64,000 bases of DNA from Embiotoca jacksoni (lineage: Eukaryota; Chordata; Actinopteri; Embiotocidae): positions 15,656,724 through 15,720,723 of the forward strand of contig JAKOON010000005.1 of the NCBI GenBank assembly GCA_022577435.1, written 5' to 3'. Positions 1 to 11,500 of this stretch are shown here, piece after piece. The notes beneath the pieces are model-generated. The model saw only the letters and a program-made list of their open reading frames with translations, ran no database searches and was not told the origin of the DNA. Within the stretch, counting starts at the first letter, position 1, and every line of letters begins with the position of its first letter. Position numbers and translations under genes: made by a program.

Positions 1-1140
1 TCTGTGCATATGCAAGTGTACCTCAGAGAATTGTTTTGACATTTCAGAGAGCTCTTTGAAAGGTAGAGGGTCATCACACCAAATATTGGTTTGATTTTGT
101 TCTGTTAATCATCCTCCCTTGTTAAATTGTACGTGACTTTTGCACAGTACAGTACAGTACTTTAAACCAAACTACATACAAAAATGTCAACACCTACTGT
201 ATGTTTGTCCTTCAATTTTTGCTGTTGTTGCAGTAAAACATTAACAACTGCTATAACAATGCTGTCCTGAACTGTAGTTCAGCGCGAGGCGCTGGTACAA
301 GGCAAAACTGAAATGTCGCTCCAAATCCTTTCACCCTGCAGAAGTGTACGGAGATACAAAATACCGCCCTCCTCTCTTTTCCTTTCTTTCTCTCTCCTTC
401 TCGACCCCCCACCCCCACCCCCTTGCTGGCATCCTTGTCTGTTCTTCCTTCTCTGTGAATCTGTTTGCATTTTTCATTATATTTCAGTTATCCTGAGCCA
501 CCCATCTGGAAGAAACCTCTGCATAAGACAACCCTGCAGCAGAGCACATCCAGCCTGTAATTCACTGTTGTTGTCACTTGTGGGATCTTCAAAGTTAATG
601 CATGTGGAGGATAAAATGATTTATCAAATGGGATTATATGCTTATTTGAGCATAAAACTGAGCAATTATTATAAAAGCAAAGAGCTCATAAGTACATAAA
701 GTGGCATGTTGTGGTGTTATGAAGTGCCTATTCTAACTTCCACTGGAAAAATAACATGTCATACAACTAAACAAATAAATGCAGCACCGTGCTCTTTTGC
801 TCACTTTCAAACAGGCTGTTTTCTGCTCCTCATTACAGCTCTGAATAGCAGTGTTAACAAGACTTGCTGACAGCATGTGACAGGCTGTGATATCAAGGCA
901 GTGTACATCAAAACATGATTTATGTGTGGCTCTCAAGGCTCCTCTATCAGGCTGCTGCAGGTCCACAGCGGCGTCCTGCCCTGTCTGTGGGCTGCCTCGG
1001 AGGCCTCGTGTCTACAGGAGGGTCACTGACTCCTGTGGATGTCGGGGTCAGAGTGTGAGCCAGAGGAAAGGAACCTACACACACTAATGAGACCTTCCTC
1101 TCTGTTTCTGGTCTTCATCGCCGAGCAAAGTGGAAAATGT

Positions 1141-1224
<84 letters not shown>

Positions 1225-1231
1225 GTGTGTG
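1141..1231. repeat. (GT)n microsatellite
   Basis: About 45 GT units, interrupted near the start and by one GC near 1220, and followed by a short GA run. The long Cys-Val open frames here come from the repeat and are not genes. Confidence 0.97.
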
Positions 1232-4200
1232 AGAGAGAAAAGAGGAAACAGAAACTATGAGTACAAGTGTGTGGTGCATATGTGCAATGTCGATATATTG
1301 TGTGTGTATGTGTGGTGAGGAGAGGGGAGGGGGAGGTATTTCTACAGCTGCTGCATCCTCTGACAGCGATGTGACAGTACGTTTAGGTCTGTGCAGACAA
1401 TGCGGCTAACCCAGCGCTGCTCACCACAACCTCAGTGTAAGTCACATTTCCGAAAACCTGTGCCATGGCTTTAGGAAACTCCAGCATAATATCATTTCTC
1501 ATTAAAACCAGATGATCCCGAACTGCTTTCTCTATCGCTATACATTCAAAAGCCGAATTTTGTATTAGTTATATTTTTTTTTTTTATGGAATGTTTATTT
1601 TGAGGCACGAAAACAATGATAATCTGCGTGGTGCAGACAGAAATGTGACACTGTGCACAGCTGAGATAGAAATAAGGAAATTCAGAAAAACACCCACATC
1701 TCTTCAAACATAAGTGTCCACAATGCCCAGAAGGGAGTGAGAGAGAGAGAGAAGTCCTCTGGATAATGAATGACCAGCACTGTACCACAGATGCTTTACT
1801 GTTTGGTGTGGTACAGAGCGGAGGCATTCTTCTCATTCTAAGAAAACGCCTTGCTGGTTCATTTCCTGTTTACTGAACGAACCCTCTTTAGTTAGGGTCC
1901 TGAAAGGCTTGTGTTTACTGGGGTTAAACTATGCACTTTTTCCACCAGTGAGCCAGAGATCTGATCTCAACCTGCAAATTTAAGGTCCAACCTGCTCATT
2001 ATGGGAACATGTTGGTCGGAATGGTCGGGCACGGCTGTGCAAGATGGGCAGGGCTGCTCTACTTTCACAACAAGCCTGGCCAGCCTTCAGTACACCGCAC
2101 CCACTGGCCCAAGCCATTTCAGGAGGGGCTGTAGCAGCACAGTGAGCAGGAACCAAATAGCAGGCAGCACTCAGATATGTTCTATGATACATGACATGAG
2201 TCTTCAAAAAGGTGCATTAAAGGTGTTTGTGTATGCACGATCTGTGGTGTGCAAGAGTTAATCAACTTTGTGGCGTTCTAACGAATATAACATTGAAGAC
2301 CCAGGAAAGCGTGGCTGTGATTATTTTTTTTTAAATGACTTGGCATGTCTTGGACACCCCACAGCCGCTGCCCACTGCTCCAAGTAAATGGATCACTAAA
2401 TCAGCACATGGCCAAACAGGTGTCCCTGTTCCAAACACCTGTCAAGCCCGAGCTGCCCGTGCCGGCCAATCAGAAGCAGCCCCGTATACACATGGCCATA
2501 GCAGGGATCACATGTGGCCGTGAAGGCCACCCGACCCCAGATCAACTTTGTTCCGACATGTCAATGCTGCACACTGCTGCACACACCACAGTGTTCTGAC
2601 CTGGAAAAAGGGAAAACTTCGGGAAGCAAAAAAAAAAATATATATATAAAGTTTTCTTCTTTTGCATTGTGAATAGTTTGATAAAAGCAGCTTTAAAATG
2701 CCTCGCACATGTTGAATCAAGCTGTGAGGTTTGTACGTTGGAAAATATACTTGGCTGGATGTGAATACAGTTGAGGCTGGGATTTTAAAATGCGTGTCTG
2801 ATGAAAGATATGGGCTGTTTGTTGCGGTAGAGGGTAATAAAGGGTATAGACGGGGGGAACTTGTATAATCTATTCACAGGGCCCTGAGAGGCTCACAAAG
2901 ATGAGTGGGAACAAGGCCAGCTGCTATTTTCTCACAGCAGTCCAAACCTGTATTGATAGAAATTTGGCACTTCAAATACAAATGACACTCTGAGTAGCTG
3001 ATGACAAACCCTACTGGGCACTATTGTCTGTGTCTGAATCTCTTTGTGTCCATCAGTTTGCTTATGTGATACTTCAGCTTCTCTTCAAAGATGTTTTCAA
3101 TTGCAGGAGGCCTTGAAGATTCCTTGTTCAGAAGAAAAAACATCTTTCTGTCGTCTCCATCTGAGCCCTGACTATTAACTTGGCTGTTACCATGGGAAAC
3201 ATTCAGCACAGTAATTGCCTCCTCAGGTCTGCAGTATATGTTCAGTACAGTAGTACAGCTATAGTGCAGAAAAAGGTAACCTTGCATTCCACTTTTTTTT
3301 ATGTCAAAATAAATTACTTTTATTTTTATAACAGTAAAATGAACTGCTTAAATATACGAGTATTTTTGGACAGTTCATCTGCGTTACTGTGCTGCGTAAC
3401 ATTATTAAGCTCTATTACGGACCTTATATTTACTTTAAGTGATATTTTCACATTGCACGGGTTAAAAATAAAACCCAAGCCATTGCATAAGCCACCTACA
3501 TCACCTGTTTCTTGAGAGGGTACTTTCAGTGCAAGCAATTTACTTTGCTGCTGTGAGTCTTGGAGAACCATTTCATTCTGATGTTCTCCCTCTCTTGTGT
3601 CAAGAGAGCTTTCTGCATGTAACTTATTCATGTACTGTACAGAACTGTACATGAATAGAAGGTAGGGTGAAAGGGGAAAAATAGTGGTTAAGTATAAAAG
3701 CCGAACTTACAAAATTGTGGGGGAGATGGCTGAAAGGAGGGCATGAAGAGGCTGTTTCTGAAGTCTCCTCCATTGTGCCTGACTCACACCGTAAGGCTAT
3801 ACTTAAAGTAGCGTTCACTATTGGTAGAGCACCACCTGACCTATGACGAGCGCACCACAGCTCGGATACCGGTCCCTCCATGGAAAGACAGCTTGTGGTG
3901 TAATAAGCTAGCGCACATCATGAATGTTTAATCCATGTAGCATTTGTTCCAGCCTTCCCACAGAAGCTATATTTTAACTGGTTGTTGTGCAGCGGCCTGC
4001 CCGCACCTCATTTCAGCCGTGTCCCCTGCCCCTCTCGCCCTGCAGTGCTGTGAATCAGCCCTTGTGCCCGCCGCTGCACTAAGCAAGGTAGCGTGCTAAT
4101 CCTCATGACATCACCATTGTGTCCAGGCCGTTCCATCTAATGTGCTTATCAAAGGGCTTCTTTGAGTGTGAACCCACTAGGAAATCAGCATGGGGAGGTG

Positions 4201-4909
4201 GCTGATAGGAAGGCTTTTATCTGCTAAGGAATATTTCTGCTCTTATATAATATCTTAAGAGACTTCACTACCATCATGTTCCCTTTCCCCGGTGGTGCTG
4301 TAGTCTTCACTTGAGGGGAATAAAAGCCTCTTTAGGTTGGTCTTTAGGCACCCATGGTCCAGTACTGAGTTTATTCTAATGTAGGAATTCTTCTATTTGC
4401 TCTATTCTCCACGACATACTGCGAGTTAGGAGCGAAGGGCTATTAGATAAGGGATATCTCTGTAATTCCCAGACGTATCTTGTTTAATCTCATGACTATT
4501 ACACATTATAGAGCCGACTGATATCAGGATATGAGTCTGGATTCATGTCCTCCCTTTACCACGGTCCATTGTCAAGTTACTCAGTGGACAGGAAGAGCAG
4601 CAGGAGGTGGCACGCATTCAACTTGACCGTCTGCTTTACATTTTGATAATTGTTCTCATGCAGCTGTTAGAAGAACAACATACGTAGGGAGATTTAATCC
4701 CACCTCACACGTAGTGACAATGGAAGTGGGACCTCAGAGTCAGCGGGCCATAAATCCAAAGTGAGTCATGCTTGCCAAGTCTAAAGCAGTGATAGATATA
4801 CATGAGACAAACTCATGATATCTTACATTGTATACTGCAAACAATTATCTGCGTGGGTCCCAAACTAATATAGCCCATTGATTTTACAGAATAGGAAGTA
4901 ATTGCTGTG

Positions 4910-4942
4910 CACAGTCTCAGAGCTTTCTGCTCTGAGACTGTG
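4910..4942. repeat. perfect 14-bp inverted repeat (hairpin)
   Basis: CACAGTCTCAGAGC at 4910-4923 and its exact reverse complement at 4929-4942 are separated by the 5-base loop TTTCT. It sits in non-coding intron sequence. The stem is too short for a normal microRNA precursor, and its function is unknown. Confidence 0.9.
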
Positions 4943-6854
4943 GTGAATGAGTGATGTGACAAAGCTATTAGCTGCCACAGTCACAGAACAGTCTCAATCA
5001 GCGGACTGCATATTTTCAGTATAGACACGAGGGAATTAAACTACAAATTGAGGATAAAGGCAAAGCAATGTCATCATTATCTACAGATTAAAAAGAATGA
5101 GAACAATGCACTCTGTTCCCACTTCACGTAAGGAAAAGGTGGCACCCATTAAAAACTGATCAGAGGAAATTACAATCCAGACAAAAAAAAAATTAACATA
5201 CAGATTATTGAAAATCTTTCTGTCCATTTCTCTGTCTGTCTCTCCATCTTCCTCTTTCTCTGGCCACTGAGTGGATCATTAGCTGTCAGAGCCATTGAAA
5301 CCATACCCCCAACCCTGAACTCCCATTCCTGCTCGCCTCTAAAATATTCATAAGGACAATTAGGAGTTCCGATAAGGCGAGTACGGAGGGCTGGGGGGCG
5401 TGCGGCAGAGAGGGCAGGATGTGCCAGCAGGACGTCTGTTCTGCAACACTCTATACCCAGACCACAGACCTGTCCTCATCAATCTGAGACACAGCAGCCT
5501 CCCTCTTTGCCCCCAGTCAGGCCAGGCAGCCGAGGGAAGGTGGCACAATGCCAGCTAAACCCCAGCTTCCCCCCCTTACCCCCCCTTCCCAGCAGGCTTT
5601 GCTCTGTCCTCGCCCCTGGGCAGGAGGGGTTGGCCACACAGCACGCAGAGTGGGAGGAGGGGGGCACAAGGGCAAGCGGATTGTTGCACGATCTAACTCA
5701 CAGAAGCTGTTGTGCACGAAAGCAAGGTCTCATTTCAGCCGTGCAGCAAGGTCACTGAAGAACAGAGGGTGGACTTGTAGCTTGTGGTTCTAATAGTCTT
5801 TAGCATAACTAGCATTAGTTATTCTGTAACTAGATCAAACCAAATTAGGTCAGCTCAATGTGTGACCTATTTCATGTGGTTCATACCACAAATGACATGT
5901 ATGTGACTTGAACCAAGTTTCAGACGCTACAGACAAATCATTGTTACATGCTATTAAACTAAGGCTGCAAATTGCCATTATCGATTGATCAGTTGTTTTT
6001 TTGTGATAATTTTTTTTTTTTTAGTCTTGAAAATGGTGAAAAATGTCAGTCCATGTTTTTCAGAGCCCAGGATGCAGTATAAAATGTTTTGTTTTGTCCC
6101 AACCAACACTCAACAACAAAATTATATTCAGTTTATTATCATGGTGGACTAGGAAACCAGAAAATTATTGTATATAATTATTATTATTCATAATTAAAAA
6201 GCTGAAATCAGAGAACTTGGGCTGATGCAAAAAGCAGACATTTTTCACATGTTAAACTACATGTTGAGAGAAAGCCTGTCCATCATGTTGAACACAATTA
6301 AAACATAATATCTGATGACACATAAATCAGAAGTTATTTCTGTCAGGATCTCCGCCGGTCCATGTTTTTTATTCCCTCTGTTTTCCCCCAATGACCCATT
6401 TCCTGTCTTCTCCCCTGCTGGTTTTTGTCTGTCATGTGTTCTATGTCTGGAGTCTGCAGTCTGTGTCTGGAGGGTGTGGATTCAGTCCACTGCCCGCCTC
6501 CAGTCTCCTCCCACTACCACACCTTGTTCAGCTGGCACAGCTGGTGTCAGTAATCACCACTTGGCAGTATATGAGTATATGAACCCCCGTGCTGCACTCC
6601 ACCTGAGTCAGACCGTCCGATCGTCTCACCTGGTACCACGTTGCAGTTCAGTAAGTCCGTTTGCTTGTTCTGCAATTCCGGTTCTGACCCCCTGTCTGTC
6701 TCCTGCCTGCTGCAGTCCTACCTGTGTGCCTGCGACCCTGTGCTACGTACCTGCCGTCCAGTGTCGATCCACGGAGGCCACCTTTCTGCCGGTCTCCCAG
6801 ATCTCCTGCCAGCCAGCCAGGCATTTGACACACCATCAACTGGCTCCGTCAGAC

Positions 6855-7086
6855 CTTTTGGTGGCCCTCCTTGGAGAGTGATGCTCGCACCTACGTTCTC
6901 GCCTGCCCCACTTGCACTCGAAGCAAGGCGTCTCACAGGCCCCCTGCTGGACTCTTGCAAACTCTACCGGTTCCTCATCTTCCATGGTCCCACATTGCTC
7001 TGGACTTCATCACTGGGTTTTCCCCATCCGACAACAACACCGTAATCCTGACCATAGTGGACCGGTTCTCAAAGGGCGCCCACTAG
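6855..7086 (+). pseudogene. Ty3/gypsy integrase fragment (zinc-finger end and start of catalytic core)
   Basis: The frame encodes, in order, the FWWP motif, the ACPTC pair of the HHCC zinc finger, the GLLQ-LPVP-PW linker, and the start of the DDE core with ALDFITG (which includes the first catalytic Asp) and NTVILTIVDRFSK. It stops at a TAG at 7084-7086, within the core, so the later catalytic residues are absent. The order and motifs are typical of fish Ty3/gypsy integrase. It is a relic with no start codon of its own. Confidence 0.88.
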
Positions 7087-7229
7087 GCTACCAAACTCCC
7101 CCCCCCTCCCGTTTCCCTGCCAGGAGGCTGAAGTCGTGGTCCTATCCGTGCAACGCAACCTTGGCCGCTGCAGGAGGATGTGAAGAAACACTCGGGCTGC
7201 CCTGCTTCGTACATCAGACCAGAACAAGT

Positions 7230-7450
7230 GCCTCCACGTAACCCCCCTGAAGCCCGTAACCTCTGGTCCTCTGAGCCCTTCGGCCGAACCTCGTCCCCCC
7301 TCGGTTCACTGATGGCGGTCGCCTCTTGGATGTCCACAGACAAGATCATGGTTTCCAATACCTGGTAGACTGGGAGGGCTACGGCCCGGAAGAACTTTGT
7401 TGGGTTCCCTGGTCTCGGAGTCTGGACCCCGACTTGGTCCGTGAGGTCCT
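7230..7450 (+). pseudogene. Ty3/gypsy integrase C-terminal and chromodomain-like fragment
   Basis: Degraded proline-rich linker coding is followed by RLLDVH and FQYLVDWEGYGPEE..WVP, then LDPDLVREV. The YLVDWEGYG..E.SWVP pattern is the chromodomain signature at the end of chromovirus integrases, which guides insertion to certain chromatin. The frame is broken upstream by a stop and a large deletion that separates it from the catalytic core. Confidence 0.85.
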
Positions 7451-7935
7451 GTGTCAGTCCACGGGAAACCAAACAGTCGAACCTTCGTCGGCCCACGGAG
7501 ATCACCTGTCTGCCGGCCTGCTGCCGCTGCGGTTCTGCCTGAACCCACAGTGGCCGGTGTGGAGCGCGGGGACGCGTCCTCAAGCCAGCTTGGACTCGCC
7601 TGTCTCGGCCCCGGTGAGAATCACGGGTACACCTTCACCTGCCTGCACGGGTCTCGCCGACTCTCTCCTTTTCCGGACTAGTTCAAGTACCTGCCCCGAC
7701 TCAGGGATGATCCCGAGTCAGGAGAAAGACGATTATTGGCTTCCAGCAATCCTGGATTATTTCTGTGTTTATGCACGTTCGGTTTTATTTTCCACCCTGC
7801 TGTTTTCAAGTTGCCTGTGTGTGTTTGCGTTTGGGTCCGTTTACCAACACCACCTCAATACAATTTCCTGCGTACAAGTACAGAGTTTGGTCATGCTTGC
7901 CTATCTGCAGTCATTGTGAAATTGAAATTTTTATA

Positions 7936-8511
7936 AAGGTTAAGAGATGTTAATTTGCTTTGACGCTACAGTACAAGATGACATTTATTTACAAATCAAA
8001 GACGGTATCATGTTTAATCTTTTTTGCCGTAGTTTTTTCCAACAAACTTAAAAAGTGGTTCCAAAAAACTCTTTCTTGAGGTTTCCTCTTCATCATCTTC
8101 CATTAAGAAACAATTTTTTTTCTTTAATATATACAAGTCATAAACAAAATGCCTTCATGTAACAGAACAATGCGTTATTCAGGTTAAAATATAACTCGTA
8201 CATCTTTTCATCTGTGGTGAATAAACTGAAGTGTTTTTAGTTCCAGATTTTCAAAGTGAACATGTCTAATTTTAAACCTGGAATATTAGCTCATTAGTTT
8301 GACTGGAAACTAATGCTTAGAAGAGGGTACCATGGCTTGTGGTATTTGTTGTTGAATCTTTTTTTTTCATTTTATGCTCTGTAAGAGACCCTCAGTTTGA
8401 AATGAGACATATGCAACGTAGTTGAGAGGGTGGAAAAAAAGCACTGACGTCAATGAAGCACGACATGTGCCAAAAGCAAAGATTTCTTAGCAGTAACCTG
8501 GTAACAAGCAT

Positions 8512-8590
<79 letters not shown>

Positions 8591-11500
8591 CAGAGGCATA
8601 ATAAAACAATGAGATGTGGTACGTGATGGGTTTAAAATGTACAGGAAGACAGTATTTGATAATGTAGTTAAGCCATTCAGTGAATCAAAAGAAAACACTT
8701 GTATGGGCCTACAAGACAAAAACCCACATAAAGAGCCCTGACACTGCTGGTTATGGCCAGTTTCATTCCAATAATCAGACTACATTTTCACACTTAAAGA
8801 ATCAAGGGCTATTACGTATTACGGAGTAGTCTGCAGCCATATACTTGCATGAACATTACCACAACTGTTTCATTACACAAACTAGAAGAGAACACTGGTG
8901 ACCTTTTTTTTTTTTTCCGCTAAAAGCCCAGAGGAAAAGGAGTCCTTGTCCTATAAAAAGAGGCACTTTGAAACCCAGCATGATGCTCGCAACAGAACCA
9001 TTAATACTGCTTCACTCGCTGTTGCAAGAGAAGACTTTTCAGAAAACTCTCACCAGAGTACTCCAGGGGAGTTTTGAGTCATGTTTTTGGCTGGACATCA
9101 ACAGCGTGGCCAGCCATCTATACGCAAATATCTGTCACTGAGTAACTGAGTGACTAAGTAATAAAGCTACACAATTGGTCAGCCAAATGCTGCAACTTCT
9201 TGTATCCATTTCACATTAAAAGCCTTTGTTTCAAATTAAAAGCCCTCCAGCATTTCATGCGCAGTCCAGCCATATACTTGGTTTTGACCTGGTTTTGTTT
9301 AATGAAAAAAGATCTAAAATTCTCTGATTCCAGCTTCCTAAATGTGAATATCTTCTGGTGCCTTTAGTCCTCTAGGAATATATTTTGGTTGTGGTTTGTT
9401 GGTTGAGAAAAAAATTAAAATAAAAAAGACAATTTAGGCTGCACCTTTGGCTTTAGGAAACACTGGTCTACATGTTTCACCGTTTTCAGACATTTTAAAA
9501 ACCAAACAGCTATTTGATTACTTGAGAAAATTAATCTATTAATCTCAAAATAGTAATAGCCCAACCATACCATATACCATCTTTAGTTCCCTCTGCTCTA
9601 CACATAAGAAAGATCGAGGCTATATAAATGAAGCCCTGTTAAAACTGTAACTGTAACATAACCAGAGGCATTCCAGAGGCAAAGATAACCCTTCTCTCTG
9701 TTTCACTGTAACATTTGTGAGTTGTTATGTATTTTTATCGTGTCCTACTGCTCTAGTCTGAAAATAGATGGTGCCGCTGTATGAACAGTCAGTGTGTTTG
9801 TTTTGACAAGCAACATAAGTTAGCTCTGGAGCTGACCTGGCCTGTAACATAGGCCCGAAGGTTAAGTACCCGCTCTCAGGTAGACAAAACACTCTGTGCA
9901 CACAGGAAGGAGCACCTCTTCACAACATGGTGTGTTTATATGTGTGAAAACGTTCCAAATTATCCTCATATTTAAGGTAATCTGCAGTAGTGCATATGAC
10001 CTCGAGTTATAACAAGTATTAAAAAAACAAAACAAAAAAAAACATTTTAATATCACTCCAATAAACCATTGAAGCCCAAAAGTGCATCTGCAAAAGTACT
10101 TTTTTCTGTAATATTAAAAATGGGTTGGCTGAAAATTTCATATATATTGAAAAGCTTTGAAAAATCAACATCAAACCAATAAATCTATGTCAACAGCAAT
10201 GACATTTGATTTATCTTAAAAGGAATATTTCATCACTGCCTCTGTGAGCTCGGTGGCGAAAAAGGATGATGATGGTGCAGTCGAGGGGAAAGAATGAAGT
10301 AGAAAGATACTGGTGAAGATCTGGAGGTGGAAATCAAGCTATATTGAGAACTGACGATGAAGTCATTTAATCTGTCTATTTCATGGACTCAACTTTTGCT
10401 TGTTTTACCTATTTTCAGTTGAAGTGAAAACCTCTTTAAAAAAAAAAAAAATCACAAATTTTCACTCTGACATATAAATTATAAATCCACTCTGCAAATG
10501 TTGTTGTTGAATTTAGACTGTTGCTTTGATCTTTTGGAAACACACCAGAAAATGTAAGATATTATATACAAAGAATGAGCAATTTGGCCAGTCAGACATT
10601 AAGAGAGAATGGTGTAATCTAGATACGAAATGTTTAATTATCTTGGTATTGTACTTTTCCAGAAACGGCAGCTCACTTTTGTTTCGACGAAAAGAAGAAA
10701 TAAAACTGTAATGAAGGCCAGCAAATTTTCTGCAGACCTTAACCACAAACTAAAACCTGAAAGAGTTGGTTGGCTAACTTTATCAAAAGGTAAGAGTAAA
10801 ATGAGGAAAAGATAATTGTCTAAATGTGCTGAATAATGTTTCAATGTAATCGACTTGCTTGAAATTTTATGAAACACAAATGCATACTTTACAAAACCTT
10901 ATGGACTTTAGCATTTGCAGACTGATCTTCTGTGATCATTAAGGATTATTGGCAGAATCAGTGGAGTCCGGGCAGTGCAGTTGATTTACAACCAGAGGAA
11001 GGAAGACAAAACCTGAACTCAGATTACATACTTTTTAAATTTCACAAGTAGATTTGTACGGAGTTATTGTCTTCACATAATGACAGACTGACTGAGCAGC
11101 AGCCTTGTTTAAATTTTAGACATCAACTCAAGAGACCATTGTCTCTGTAAACAGGAAACGAGTTTGGTCTTTCCAGAGAAAAATACTCTGTTGAAAAGGA
11201 AGTGATGTTGCTTTGTGTTTCTGGCAACAGCAGTGTCAGTTTCTTCAGAACAAACAAAGACAGAAAATACCTTTAGTCGAAAATGACAGCAGTAAAGACC
11301 AGTGGTGGATTGGTAATACGGGGCGGCACCCCCCACCCAACATCGTGAGAAAAAAAAGACTACTTTAACGTGTAAAACATAAATTAATTATATAATAATA
11401 GTTTGCTTGTAAGGTGGACCTGGTAGTCTGCCAGCGCCTGTGAGCATTCAATAAAAACTGTTTACAAATTGTATTTAGTTCATTTCTGTGTAAATACATC

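Larger units (their letters stand above)
1..6344. other. mef2a intron interior, no gene seen
   Basis: This stretch lies downstream of the residue 19-86 exon and should be intronic if the gene continues to the left. I looked on the minus strand for the alternative third coding exons (ALNKKE-type and TLRKKG-type) and did not find them. It holds a (GT)n tract at 1141-1231, a perfect 14-bp hairpin at 4910-4942, an 88-codon minus-strand ORF at 3021-3287 (see findings) and GC-richer sequence at about 5350-5760. No RNA gene was recognised. Confidence 0.6.
6345..7935 (+). mobile_element. deletion derivative of a Ty3/gypsy (chromodomain-type) LTR retrotransposon
   Basis: The segment reads 5' leader-like sequence (about 6345-6850), then an integrase fragment (6855-7086), an internal loss, and finally an integrase C-terminal/chromodomain-like fragment (about 7230-7450) with trailing element sequence. 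Composition shifts to GC- and CpG-richer DNA compared with the AT-rich flanks. No gag, protease, reverse transcriptase or RNase H coding is seen between the leader and the integrase. I could not pair two LTRs or find a target-site duplication, so both ends are approximate. The copy lies antisense to mef2a and is non-autonomous. Confidence 0.85.

Noticed and set aside
4255..4300. ACATGATGG on the minus strand as a possible piece of the MEF2A third coding exon
   Set aside because: Flanking codons do not match the exon and no splice sites frame it.
6315..6881. 188-codon ORF over the left part of the retrotransposon
   Set aside because: It runs through non-coding leader sequence in a different frame from the integrase motifs.
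7083..7583. 166-codon minus-strand ORF
   Set aside because: Antisense shadow of the chromodomain-bearing retrotransposon remnant.
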